DNA of 64,000 nt, from positions 310,001 to 374,000 of the forward strand of contig JAWPMW010000001.1 in the NCBI GenBank assembly GCA_033344735.1. Reading direction: 5' to 3'. Made by a program: the position numbers and the translations under genes. The stretch is from Gammaproteobacteria bacterium. GTDB lineage: Bacteria > Pseudomonadota > Gammaproteobacteria > UBA4575. Every line of letters begins with the position of its first letter. Within the stretch, counting starts at the first letter, position 1. The notes under the pieces were generated by a model. The model saw only the letters and a program-made list of their open reading frames with translations. It searched no databases and was not told where the DNA came from. Shown piece by piece: positions 19,272 to 27,196 of the stretch.

Positions 19272-19699
19272 ATAAAGTACAACGACTGGAAAAATTGCAG
19301 AAGCTCTTGAAGATTCGAGAGCAGGACGTGTTGGCTGAATTTAAACAGCTACAAAAAACTAGTAATGAGATAAAAATGCAGATTAATGATTTGTCCAACC
19401 ATGGAATTCAATCTGAAAAAAAACTTATGCAAAATCCTGTTGTAATTGATCAATTAACATTAGTAAAGAATTTTAATGCTAAAATTGAGGTGGTGATAGA
19501 GCAATTAAATGTTAGTTTAGCCAACAATGATAAAAATTTCCTCATCGTTGCTGATAAGATAAAGGAATTAAGAACTAGTTTGACTTCCATTGAACGCTTG
19601 ACTGATAAATACCAGTTGATAGAAAGTTGCGATCAAGAAAAGCGTACTCAAAAACAAATTGAAGAAAATATAAACTATAATCTTTCTACTTCAGAATGA
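19268..19699 (+). CDS. fliJ: FliJ, export chaperone / stalk protein
   Basis: FliJ is the central coiled-coil stalk of the export ATPase. The 143-residue product is one long charged helical protein (VQRLEKLQKLLKIREQDVLA; KELRTSLTSIERLTDKYQLI). The GTG start overlaps the fliI stop by four bases (GTGA). Identification rests on size, coiled-coil nature and position after fliI, since FliJ diverges rapidly. Confidence 0.88.
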   Translation: MNKVQRLEKLQKLLKIREQDVLAEFKQLQKTSNEIKMQINDLSNHGIQSEKKLMQNPVVIDQLTLVKNFNAKIEVVIEQLNVSLANNDKNFLIVADKIKELRTSLTSIERLTDKYQLIESCDQEKRTQKQIEENINYNLSTSE

Positions 19700-19721
19700 T
19701 GGTGATTTAATTTAATAAAAG

Positions 19722-19739
19722 TTGGCCCACTCTATGCAA
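19722..19739 (+). promoter_or_regulatory. Putative sigma-54 promoter of fliK
   Basis: TTGGCCCACTCTATGCAA has GG at 19724-19725 and GC at 19736-19737 with ten bases between. It is a fair match to TGGCAC-N5-TTGCA (TGGCCC, ATGCA). It sits 36 bases before the fliK ATG, in the only clear gap between fliE and fliL. Confidence 0.6.
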
Positions 19740-19775
19740 TGACTTAGGTAAGTTATTAACTACCTTATACATGCT

Positions 19776-21665
19776 ATGCAGTCATTAATAAGCCAAATTG
19801 CTAATTTATTTGCTACACAATCACTAAAATCTATAGATAACAATGGGTTATCTCAATCTTCAACAGTTAATTCAGAGTTCGGTGGACTATTAGAAAGCTT
19901 TTCTGGAGATGATTATGCTGCAAATATTGCCGCTCTAGATGGCAATATTTCACCTGTATCATCATATACACCTATCTCTTTTAAACTCACTCAGTTTGCA
20001 GTGACTGCGCGACCAAGTGATTCTAATGGAGAAATTGAGTATAGCGGTCAAATAAGTAGTACCCTCTTAAAGGGCAGCTTAGAAGGTTTGACAAATTCAT
20101 TCAATTCAAATTTTAGTGCTTTAAGTAAAGATAGTATTGAATTTTCTAATCCTGCAAATCATATAAGTCTAAAATCGACAACGTCTCACAGTCTTGATGG
20201 TGAGCAATATATCCCAGTATCTGCTTCATCAACACAGTTAAATGATGATTTGAACTTGCGCCGAGGCATTCATAATTTCATTGATGACCCAAAAGTTAAT
20301 GCTCAAGTAGGAAATCAGAATCGGAGCGAAATTAATTTTCATAATCTTGTTGACGAACCAACAGTTAATACTCAAGTAAGTACGCATAATCAGCGTGAAG
20401 TTCTCCATAAGACAGAAAATGTAGTTAACAATTATCTTCTAAAGGATACGCCTGACGATAGTTATTTAGATAATGCTATTCGTCGGAATACAGAGAACTT
20501 GGTGAATAGCAAAAATGCAACATATAGTAATACAAATGGCGCAGATCTTATTGCTAAAAGTAATGAGGTGACTACTAATTCTGTTGTTAGTTCTGTGGGT
20601 AATATAAAGCCATCAGATCAAAGCTTAAGTGCTTTTTCGGTAATTCCAGTAGATGAGAAAGTCGTTAAAGTAGCAAGTACAGATGCGCAAATATTTGATG
20701 TTAAAGTCGCAAGTAATACAGATTTAAGTATTGATGAATTAAAATTACCATCAATTAAAGAAAGCGTTAACGATAAAACTTTATCTACTGATGCAAAATT
20801 GGGTATGCGATCGGAAACATTGAATGCTAATAATGAATCTGTTGATATGTATAATGATAATGCAACAACAAAACAGTTAATCACTGATAGCTCGTCTATA
20901 GATAAAGAAGTAATTATTGCAGAAAAGCAAATATATAACCAAGCTCAGTTAGATGAGGCAAAACGTATAGACAATAATGCCCGTGAAGAAGTGAAAAATT
21001 TTAGATCCAGCTCTTTAGACCACAGTATAGATCCAGGCAATATTCCTAGAGTTACGGCTCGTAACGATGTCGGCCCGGAATTAAATACTATAAACAGGAA
21101 TCTAGATATCATACAAGATGTGAAACTATCACCAAATATGAATGTTCCAATAGATAAACTCACCACTATTAATTCTGCACCTATAGAACAACTTACTATG
21201 AGTAATAAAGTGTCTGGACTTGAAAGATCACCACTACTATTCAATGATAGTAATCAAGTGCGCAATGGTGATGATCTAGCACAACAGATAATATGGGCAA
21301 AGAATAATAATGCCAGTCAAGTTAGGATCGCTATGTCCCCAGAGCATCTTGGTGCATTGGAGATAAATATTGAAGGTGATATTGATGGATTGAATATTCA
21401 ATTTACTACTCAAAATGCAAGTGCTAAAGATGCGTTAGAAACTTTTATGCCTAGACTTAAAGACATGTTAGAACAAAATGGTTTAAATCTTCAGAATGCG
21501 AATGTGTCGCAGCAGGATAAAGGCCAGAGAGATAATTTTGCTTTTAATGATACCGAGCAATTTGATTCCCAGTCCATTAATGAAGAACAGGCAGGTACTA
21601 ATGGAGATTTTGATACTAAAGAATCTAAGCAGTCGAAAAATTATCTATTAGAAGCGTTTGCTTAA
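19776..21665 (+). CDS. fliK: FliK, hook-length control protein
   Basis: FliK measures hook length and switches export specificity. Of 629 residues, the first roughly 500 are low-complexity, rich in Asn, Ser and Asp, with no conserved motif. The C-terminal switch domain (about 500-590) is recognisable: ASQVRIAMSPEHLGALEINI, then TTQNASAKDALETFMPRLKD and LEQNGLNLQNANV. Two near-copies at about residues 168-205 (NFIDDPKVNAQVGNQNRSE and NLVDEPTVNTQVSTHNQRE) look like an internal duplication. The ATG has no strong RBS. Confidence 0.9.
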   Translation: MQSLISQIANLFATQSLKSIDNNGLSQSSTVNSEFGGLLESFSGDDYAANIAALDGNISPVSSYTPISFKLTQFAVTARPSDSNGEIEYSGQISSTLLKGSLEGLTNSFNSNFSALSKDSIEFSNPANHISLKSTTSHSLDGEQYIPVSASSTQLNDDLNLRRGIHNFIDDPKVNAQVGNQNRSEINFHNLVDEPTVNTQVSTHNQREVLHKTENVVNNYLLKDTPDDSYLDNAIRRNTENLVNSKNATYSNTNGADLIAKSNEVTTNSVVSSVGNIKPSDQSLSAFSVIPVDEKVVKVASTDAQIFDVKVASNTDLSIDELKLPSIKESVNDKTLSTDAKLGMRSETLNANNESVDMYNDNATTKQLITDSSSIDKEVIIAEKQIYNQAQLDEAKRIDNNAREEVKNFRSSSLDHSIDPGNIPRVTARNDVGPELNTINRNLDIIQDVKLSPNMNVPIDKLTTINSAPIEQLTMSNKVSGLERSPLLFNDSNQVRNGDDLAQQIIWAKNNNASQVRIAMSPEHLGALEINIEGDIDGLNIQFTTQNASAKDALETFMPRLKDMLEQNGLNLQNANVSQQDKGQRDNFAFNDTEQFDSQSINEEQAGTNGDFDTKESKQSKNYLLEAFA

Positions 21666-21687
21666 GTTTTAGATTCTCAATTTCAAA

Positions 21688-21760
21688 GCATCACTATCGT
21701 GGTGCGGGTAATTTGTCGCTAAGTTGACGTCAATGTGTTGGCTATTACTTAGAGTGATGC
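21688..21760 (+). other. Alternative hairpins upstream of fliL
   Basis: GCATCACT (21688-21695) can pair locally with GTGGTGC (21699-21705) to form a small stem. It can also pair with AGTGATGC (21753-21760), a perfect 8-bp inverted repeat enclosing 57 bases. The region lies between the fliK stop and the sigma-54 motif at 21815. It might end the fliK transcript or be a binding site for the sigma-54 activator; neither is shown. Confidence 0.35.
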
Positions 21761-21814
21761 GCCAATTTTACAGCTATTCAGCCCTATCTTATTGAAAATT
21801 AACAATTTATTTTG

Positions 21815-21831
21815 TTGGCATATGCTTTGCT
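21815..21831 (+). promoter_or_regulatory. Putative sigma-54 promoter of the fliL operon
   Basis: TTGGCATATGCTTTGCT has GG at 21817-21818 and GC at 21829-21830, ten bases apart, with both elements (TTGGCA, TTTGC) near consensus. It lies 57 bases before the fliL ATG. It would drive fliLMNOPQR-flhBA and perhaps flhFG-fliA. A sigma-54 promoter before fliL is known in Vibrio and Pseudomonas. Confidence 0.85.
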
Positions 21832-21887
21832 AATACTAAAGCAAAGACACATTGGTATGTAATTGATTTCTTTAAAAGGTGTAAGAA

Positions 21888-22397
21888 ATGGCTGACGAGA
21901 ACAACGAAGAAGAAGAAAAGAAAGGTGGATCTAAAAAAAATCTGATCATGATGATTGCGGTTGTCGTTGTTACATTGGCATTAGGCGCTGGTGGGGCAAT
22001 ATTCTTCATGGGAGGTAGTGATTCAGCTGAGGTAGAAATGGTCGACGGAGAAATGATCGAAGAAGAAATTATGCCAGAGATGTCGATTTATCATGAATTG
22101 CATCCTGCATTTGTCGCCAACTTCAGTGGAAAATCGAAAAAGAAGTATATGCAGGTATATATAGTTGCATTAGCACATGAGGATTCTGTTATTGATGATC
22201 TTCAATTGCATATGCCCGCAGTTAGAAATGATGTGTTGATGACTTTAAGTAAAACAACAAGTGATGAAATTGAAACAGTCGAAGGTAAAGAAGAATTGCG
22301 TCAAAAAGTACTGTCCAGAATCAAAGAAACAATGAAAAAGAAAACAGGTAAAGAGGGCATAGAAGATATCTACTTTACTAAATTTGTAGCGCAATAA
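21888..22397 (+). CDS. fliL: FliL, flagellar stator-associated membrane protein
   Basis: FliL surrounds the stator units and supports torque. The 169-residue protein has a charged cytoplasmic N-terminus (about 1-17, poly-Glu and Lys) and one membrane helix (about 18-41, LIMMIAVVVVTLALGAGGAI). A periplasmic SPFH-like domain follows (HPAFVANFSGKSKKKYMQVY; MPAVRNDVLMTLSKTTSDEI; YFTKFVAQ). RBS AAAAGGTGTAAGA is good. Confidence 0.95.
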   Translation: MADENNEEEEKKGGSKKNLIMMIAVVVVTLALGAGGAIFFMGGSDSAEVEMVDGEMIEEEIMPEMSIYHELHPAFVANFSGKSKKKYMQVYIVALAHEDSVIDDLQLHMPAVRNDVLMTLSKTTSDEIETVEGKEELRQKVLSRIKETMKKKTGKEGIEDIYFTKFVAQ

Positions 22398-22401
22398 GGC
22401 T

Positions 22402-23472
22402 ATGTCTGAGGAAGATATCTTGAGTCAAGATGAGATGAATGACCTTGCTAATAAAAGCAATGGTGATGAAACGTCACCTAAAGAGGAGCTGCACGACGTA
22501 GGTCAGGTGCAACCATACGATTTTAAGCAACCAGAGCACACAAAACAATCACATTTTCCAACTTTACAAATTATTAATGAGAAAACTGCATTAGATCTGC
22601 GTGAAAAATTAGAAGTAATGTTGCAACAAAAAGTTGAGGTAACAGCTCAAGAATCACATATTAATAGATTTGGCGAATTTTTGCATTCTCTCAACATACC
22701 AATTGATATTAAGAAAATTTATGTTCCAGAATTAAAAGGAAGTTTTTTGATTTGCTTTGATGAAGAATTAATTGGCTCTGTCATCGAAGGATATTTTGGT
22801 GCTCCAGAAATGGCTGCTGACAATCATGAGGAGGCAAATAGTAAGTCAGATGATGAAAGCAAAAGTAATGATAACTCGGAAGAATCAGAGGATGAGTTAG
22901 AAGTTATCTTGGAGAAAGAAGAATTTACAAATGCCGAGTCGCGTATTAGTCAAAAGTTACTTAAATATGTATTAGAAAGTATGCAAGGTGGTTGGAACTT
23001 GTTGGATAACTATTCATTCAAGTATGAGAAAACTGAAAATAATCCACGCCTAATTAATGATTTAGATCATGAAGAGCTACTTATTAATATTAATTTTGAA
23101 ATAAAAATAAGAAATAAAATTAATGTAATTCGCATAGGTATGCCTTACAAAATGCTTGATAAAGTTAAACATAAATTACGAAGAGTTGTTCAAAATATAC
23201 AAGAAGCTAGTGATAAAAAATGGCTTGCAAAATTATATGACAAGTTGCAATCAGTGCCTATGGAATTAGTTGGTGAATTGGGTCGAGTAGTTGTTCCTGT
23301 GAATAAACTTATCGAGCTTAAGGTGGGCGATACATTGAAGATCCAAAAACCTGAAAATATTACTCTTTATGTTAATAAAACTCCTATATTGACAGGCCAG
23401 TTAGGAGAATCAAATGGTCAAACAGCAATCCAAATAAACAATTGGATTAAGCCTGAGATGAAAAAAATATAA
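22402..23472 (+). CDS. fliM: FliM, rotor switch protein with an acidic insertion
   Basis: FliM is the C-ring protein that binds CheY-P and FliG. The 356-residue product shows the N-terminal CheY-binding segment in altered form (DILSQDEMNDLANK against the usual LSQDEIDALL). It also shows QPYDFKQPE, the central CheC-like domain and the C-terminal SpoA domain (VGDTLKIQKPENITLYVNKT). Between YFG (131-133) and EFT (174-176) there are 40 residues, mostly Asp, Glu, Ser and Asn, where FliM usually has about 12. The normal GGXG loop reads FGAPEM. FliM function is clear; its switching properties may differ. Confidence 0.92.
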   Translation: MSEEDILSQDEMNDLANKSNGDETSPKEELHDVGQVQPYDFKQPEHTKQSHFPTLQIINEKTALDLREKLEVMLQQKVEVTAQESHINRFGEFLHSLNIPIDIKKIYVPELKGSFLICFDEELIGSVIEGYFGAPEMAADNHEEANSKSDDESKSNDNSEESEDELEVILEKEEFTNAESRISQKLLKYVLESMQGGWNLLDNYSFKYEKTENNPRLINDLDHEELLININFEIKIRNKINVIRIGMPYKMLDKVKHKLRRVVQNIQEASDKKWLAKLYDKLQSVPMELVGELGRVVVPVNKLIELKVGDTLKIQKPENITLYVNKTPILTGQLGESNGQTAIQINNWIKPEMKKI

Positions 23473-23482
23473 AAGGATTTTT

Positions 23483-23839
23483 ATGAGTGAAACAGATCAA
23501 GAGGTAAACATGGATGATAATAAGGGAAGCTTAGCTGATGAAGAAATACTCGAAGCAGCGAGTATTGATAATAATCCAAATCTAGACGTAATTTTAAATA
23601 TTCCTGTTCAAGTTTCATTGGAACTTGGAAAAGCTAACATGGACTTAAGGGATTTACTTCAACTTGGTCAGGGTTCAGTTATAGAGCTAGAAAGAATGAT
23701 TGATGAACCATTAGATGTTCTAGTCAATGGCGCACTTGTAGCACGCGGTGAAGTTGTTGTGGTTGATAATAAGTTTGGTATACGTCTTACAGATATAGTT
23801 AGTCCAGAGAAACGAGTTCAATCATTTAGCGGGCTATAG
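23483..23839 (+). CDS. fliN: FliN, rotor switch protein
   Basis: FliN completes the C-ring and helps dock export complexes. The 118-residue product has a short acidic N-terminus and a canonical SpoA domain (residues about 40-115: ILNIPVQVSLELGKANMDLR, LLQLGQGSVIELERMIDEPL, GEVVVVDNKFGIRLTDIVSP). RBS AAAAGGATTTTT precedes the ATG. The stop is one base from fliO. Confidence 0.97.
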   Translation: MSETDQEVNMDDNKGSLADEEILEAASIDNNPNLDVILNIPVQVSLELGKANMDLRDLLQLGQGSVIELERMIDEPLDVLVNGALVARGEVVVVDNKFGIRLTDIVSPEKRVQSFSGL

Positions 23840-23840
23840 C

Positions 23841-24281
23841 ATGATCAAATTCCCACTTATGAAAATAGCATCAATCGCTATTTTAAATGCTACTTATGTG
23901 TCTAATTCATGGGCACAAGAATTAGCGACTGGAACATCTATAGGTTCATATTCTTGGGAGGCAGTGAAAGTCGTCGTGTCTTTGGCATTGGTGTTAGTTA
24001 TTTTCTATCTCTTGGTGAATGCATTCAAAAAATATACGGGTGTTTCTATGAAAGCTAATTCATCTATTCGTGTGATAGGTGGACTTACTTTAGGTGGTAA
24101 AGACAAAGTCGTTATATTGGAAGCAGGCAAGGTTAATTTTTTATTAGGTGTCTCGAACTCAGGTATTACTAAGATACACCAGTTTGAAGAAGATGAATTT
24201 GATGCATCAAATAATGCTCAAGTAAGTGGAATTGGATTTAATCAACATATTGAAAGAATACTAAATAAAAATTCGTCATGA
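23841..24281 (+). CDS. fliO: FliO, export-gate assembly protein
   Basis: FliO helps assemble the FliP ring of the export gate. The 146-residue product has an N-terminal hydrophobic signal-like stretch (about 8-25, ending SNSWAQ), a membrane helix (about 39-60, [20 protein letters not shown]) and a cytoplasmic domain ([37 protein letters not shown]). It overlaps fliP by four bases (ATGA). Confidence 0.92.
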   Translation: MIKFPLMKIASIAILNATYVSNSWAQELATGTSIGSYSWEAVKVVVSLALVLVIFYLLVNAFKKYTGVSMKANSSIRVIGGLTLGGKDKVVILEAGKVNFLLGVSNSGITKIHQFEEDEFDASNNAQVSGIGFNQHIERILNKNSS

Positions 24282-25009
24282 AGTTTATATTCGTAATTGC
24301 ATTATTTCTAATTTCAGCTACAAGTTTTGCTGCGCCAGGCCTTGAGGCATTGACTGTCGAAACAACAATAGATGGGGATCAAAAATATTCATTAAGCTTG
24401 CAAGCTTTAGTGTTGATGACGGCACTAAGTCTTTTGCCAGCAGCATTATTAATGATGACATCATTTACACGTATCATTATTGTCCTTGCTATATTGCGTC
24501 AAGCATTAGGCACTGCTCAAACACCTTCCAATCAAATTCTTTTGGGATTAGCGTTGTTTATTACCGTGTTTATAATGTCACCAGTATTACAAGAAATTAA
24601 TGTGACTGCAGCGCAACCGTATTACGCAGAAGATATTTCAGCAGATCAAGCGATAAATTTAGCAAAGAAGCCGATTATGGAATTTATGCTTGCGCAAACA
24701 AGAGAAGATGATATTTCTATGTTTATTGAGATGTCTGGTATTCAGGGTATAGACGGTCCAGAAAATATTCCATTGACTGTATTGTTGCCATCATTTGTCA
24801 CCAGTGAGTTAAAAACAGCATTTCAAATTGGTTTTCTAATATTTTTGCCATTCCTAATTATTGATTTGGTCGTTGCGAGTGTACTGATGTCAATGGGTAT
24901 GATGATGTTGTCACCTCTTATTATCTCTCTACCATTTAAGTTGATGTTGTTTGTAATGGTTGATGGTTGGTCAATGATTATTGGTAGTTTGGCTTCGAGT
25001 TTCTTATAG
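24278..25009 (+). CDS. fliP: FliP, export gate protein
   Basis: FliP forms the core of the export channel with FliQ and FliR. The 243-residue protein has a cleavable signal peptide (SATSFAAPG near residue 18) and four membrane helices. The family signature runs from [20 protein letters not shown] to [20 protein letters not shown], with [20 protein letters not shown] and [20 protein letters not shown] later. The ATG overlaps the fliO stop. Confidence 0.98.
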   Translation: MKFIFVIALFLISATSFAAPGLEALTVETTIDGDQKYSLSLQALVLMTALSLLPAALLMMTSFTRIIIVLAILRQALGTAQTPSNQILLGLALFITVFIMSPVLQEINVTAAQPYYAEDISADQAINLAKKPIMEFMLAQTREDDISMFIEMSGIQGIDGPENIPLTVLLPSFVTSELKTAFQIGFLIFLPFLIIDLVVASVLMSMGMMMLSPLIISLPFKLMLFVMVDGWSMIIGSLASSFL

Positions 25010-25017
25010 GTATATTT

Positions 25018-25287
25018 ATGACTCCTGAATCGGTATTAGATCTAACTCAAAATGCAATGTGGACAGCAGTCATTGTTGCTGGACCAATGTTAATGATTGC
25101 ATTAGCTGTTGGTTTGGTGATCGGTATGTTTCAGGCTGCTACACAAATTAATGAAATGACCTTAAGTTTTATTCCAAAATTATTTGCACTATTTTTGACT
25201 TTGGTTTTTGCGGGACCTTGGTTGTTGGCAACTCTAATGAATTACACGCAAAATTTAATTCTCAGTATTCCAAGTATAATTGGTTAG
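25018..25287 (+). CDS. fliQ: FliQ, export gate protein
   Basis: FliQ is the two-helix export gate subunit. The 89-residue product is typical: MTPESVLDLTQNAMWTAVIV, then GLVIGMFQAATQINEMTLSF and FIPKLFALFLTLVFAGPWLL. Nine bases separate it from fliP. The RBS is weak (TAGGTATATTT). Confidence 0.97.
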   Translation: MTPESVLDLTQNAMWTAVIVAGPMLMIALAVGLVIGMFQAATQINEMTLSFIPKLFALFLTLVFAGPWLLATLMNYTQNLILSIPSIIG

Positions 25288-25291
25288 CCAT

Positions 25292-26053
25292 ATGCAAGCT
25301 GCATACATCATCAATTATCTCAGTGACTTTATGTGGCCATTTGCCAGGGTAACAGGGCTGTTGTTAATTGCACCATTAATTGGTAGTTCATATATACCTC
25401 TATATATAAAAATTTTAGTGGCTACTGCGATTACTGCATTTGTATATCCTCTAGTTGAAGCTCCAGCTAATATAGATCCACTTACACTTGACGGCGTTGC
25501 TTTATTAGCACAACAGATAATGATAGGTCTTACAATAGGGCTTATTATGCAGGTGGCTTTTAGTGCTATTACTATTGCTGGTGAGAATATCGCATTAACA
25601 ATGGGATTGGGTTTTGCTTCAATGACTGATCCAGCTAATGGAGTAACAATTCCTGTCGTCAGTCAAATAATGACTATTTTTGCTTCGCTATATTTTCTTG
25701 CATTAAATGGACATATTGCTTTAATTGAATTGCTAATAAATAGTTTCATCACTTTACCGGTTAATGGGATATTCTCTTTAGATACAGCGATGGCTGTTGC
25801 GGAATGGGGTGGCCGCATGTTTATTGGTGCCTTATTAGTGTCTATTCCTGCTGTTACTGCATTGCTAGTAGTTAACATCTCCATGGGTTTAATGACACGT
25901 GTTGCGCCGCAAATGAATGTATTCTCTGTAGGATTTCCTCTTACGATGATGCTCGGTTTCATATTTATAGCAATAAGTATCCCTATGATTATGAGGATTT
26001 TTCAAGATATATTGGAACAGTCAGTTGAATACGTCACTGTTCTTTTTAGCTGA
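25292..26053 (+). CDS. fliR: FliR, export gate protein
   Basis: FliR completes the FliPQR pore. The 253-residue protein has six hydrophobic helices and the family stretches FMWPFARVTGLLLIAPLIGS, GENIALTMGLGFASMTDPAN and MGLMTRVAPQMNVFSVGFPL. I chose the ATG at 25292, four bases after the fliQ stop, over an in-frame TTG at 25280 that overlaps fliQ. No RBS is visible for either, so coupling is likely. Confidence 0.96.
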   Translation: MQAAYIINYLSDFMWPFARVTGLLLIAPLIGSSYIPLYIKILVATAITAFVYPLVEAPANIDPLTLDGVALLAQQIMIGLTIGLIMQVAFSAITIAGENIALTMGLGFASMTDPANGVTIPVVSQIMTIFASLYFLALNGHIALIELLINSFITLPVNGIFSLDTAMAVAEWGGRMFIGALLVSIPAVTALLVVNISMGLMTRVAPQMNVFSVGFPLTMMLGFIFIAISIPMIMRIFQDILEQSVEYVTVLFS

Positions 26054-26064
26054 TGGATTGAGAT

Positions 26065-27192
26065 ATGGCTGATAACTCATCTGATCAAGAAAAAACGGAA
26101 CAACCGAGTGCCAAACGTTTACTTGATGCTAAGAAAAAAGGTCAAGTTCCAAGGTCAAGAGAATTAAATATCACTATTGCTAGTCTTGGTGGAGGGCTAT
26201 TATTTTTATTTTCTCTAGGAGAAATTCAAAAATCAATTGAAAGTGTTTTTAATAAAAGTTACGTAATTACTAGTCGTAGTATGCTGAGTAATGACTACAT
26301 TCTTGATTTATTTGGAGCAACATTTAAAGAAGTTTTGATGAGTTTTTCTTTTATGTTCTTCTTTCTAATGATTATTGTCGTGGCTGGTCCAGCATTAATT
26401 GGAGGTTGGTCGTTTAGTCTTTCTTCAATGAGTTTCAAGATTTCCAAACTTAGCCCTATGAGTGGTTTTAAGCGTATGTTTGGTATGAATGGTTTGATTG
26501 AATTAATTAAATCAATTATGAAAGTTATTTTGGTTGCAACAATTGCATTTACATTTCTAAAATCCAATCAAAATGAATTCTTGGCCTTAGCTGGTGAACA
26601 GCATGATAAAGCAGTTGTTCATTCAGTTAGTATTGTAGTTAGTAGTTACTTGTATATTGCATTAGGTCTGATTGTGATTGTAGGTATAGATGTTCCTTAT
26701 CAGTTATGGAATCACAAGAAACAATTGAAGATGAGTTTACAAGAGCTCAAAGATGAATATAAAGAAACTGAAGGAAATCCTGAGTCTAAAGCACGTACAC
26801 GGAATCTGCAGAAAGAAATATCACAAAGAAAAATGTTACAAGAAGTACCTAATGCAGATGTCATAATTGTGAATCCAACACACTTTAGTGTGGCTTTGCG
26901 CTATGACACAAGTAAAGATGCTGCGCCAATATTAGTTGCTAAGGGTGTAGATAATGTGGCGTTGAAAATTCGAGAGATAGCCACTGGGCATAATATTCCA
27001 GTATTCACCGCGCCACTCCTTGCGAGAGCAATTTATCATACTACTGATTTGGAGAAAGAAGTGGATTCAGATTTGTATATTGCAGTTGCAAAAGTACTCG
27101 CATATGTATTCCAGCTGAAAGACGCGAAACCTGGAAACTATCCTAAACCTCCTACAGATTTAACTATTCCTAAAGAGTATAGAGCGTATTAA
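26065..27192 (+). CDS. flhB: FlhB, export switch protein
   Basis: FlhB sets substrate specificity of the export gate. The 375-residue protein has four membrane helices (about residues 30-210). Its cytoplasmic domain contains the self-cleavage motif NPTH (VIIVNPTHFSVALRYD, about residue 270). The N-terminus (DQEKTEQPSAKRLLDAKKKG) is conserved. RBS TTGAGATATGG is weak. Four bases separate it from flhA. Confidence 0.97.
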   Translation: MADNSSDQEKTEQPSAKRLLDAKKKGQVPRSRELNITIASLGGGLLFLFSLGEIQKSIESVFNKSYVITSRSMLSNDYILDLFGATFKEVLMSFSFMFFFLMIIVVAGPALIGGWSFSLSSMSFKISKLSPMSGFKRMFGMNGLIELIKSIMKVILVATIAFTFLKSNQNEFLALAGEQHDKAVVHSVSIVVSSYLYIALGLIVIVGIDVPYQLWNHKKQLKMSLQELKDEYKETEGNPESKARTRNLQKEISQRKMLQEVPNADVIIVNPTHFSVALRYDTSKDAAPILVAKGVDNVALKIREIATGHNIPVFTAPLLARAIYHTTDLEKEVDSDLYIAVAKVLAYVFQLKDAKPGNYPKPPTDLTIPKEYRAY

Positions 27193-27196
27193 TCAC

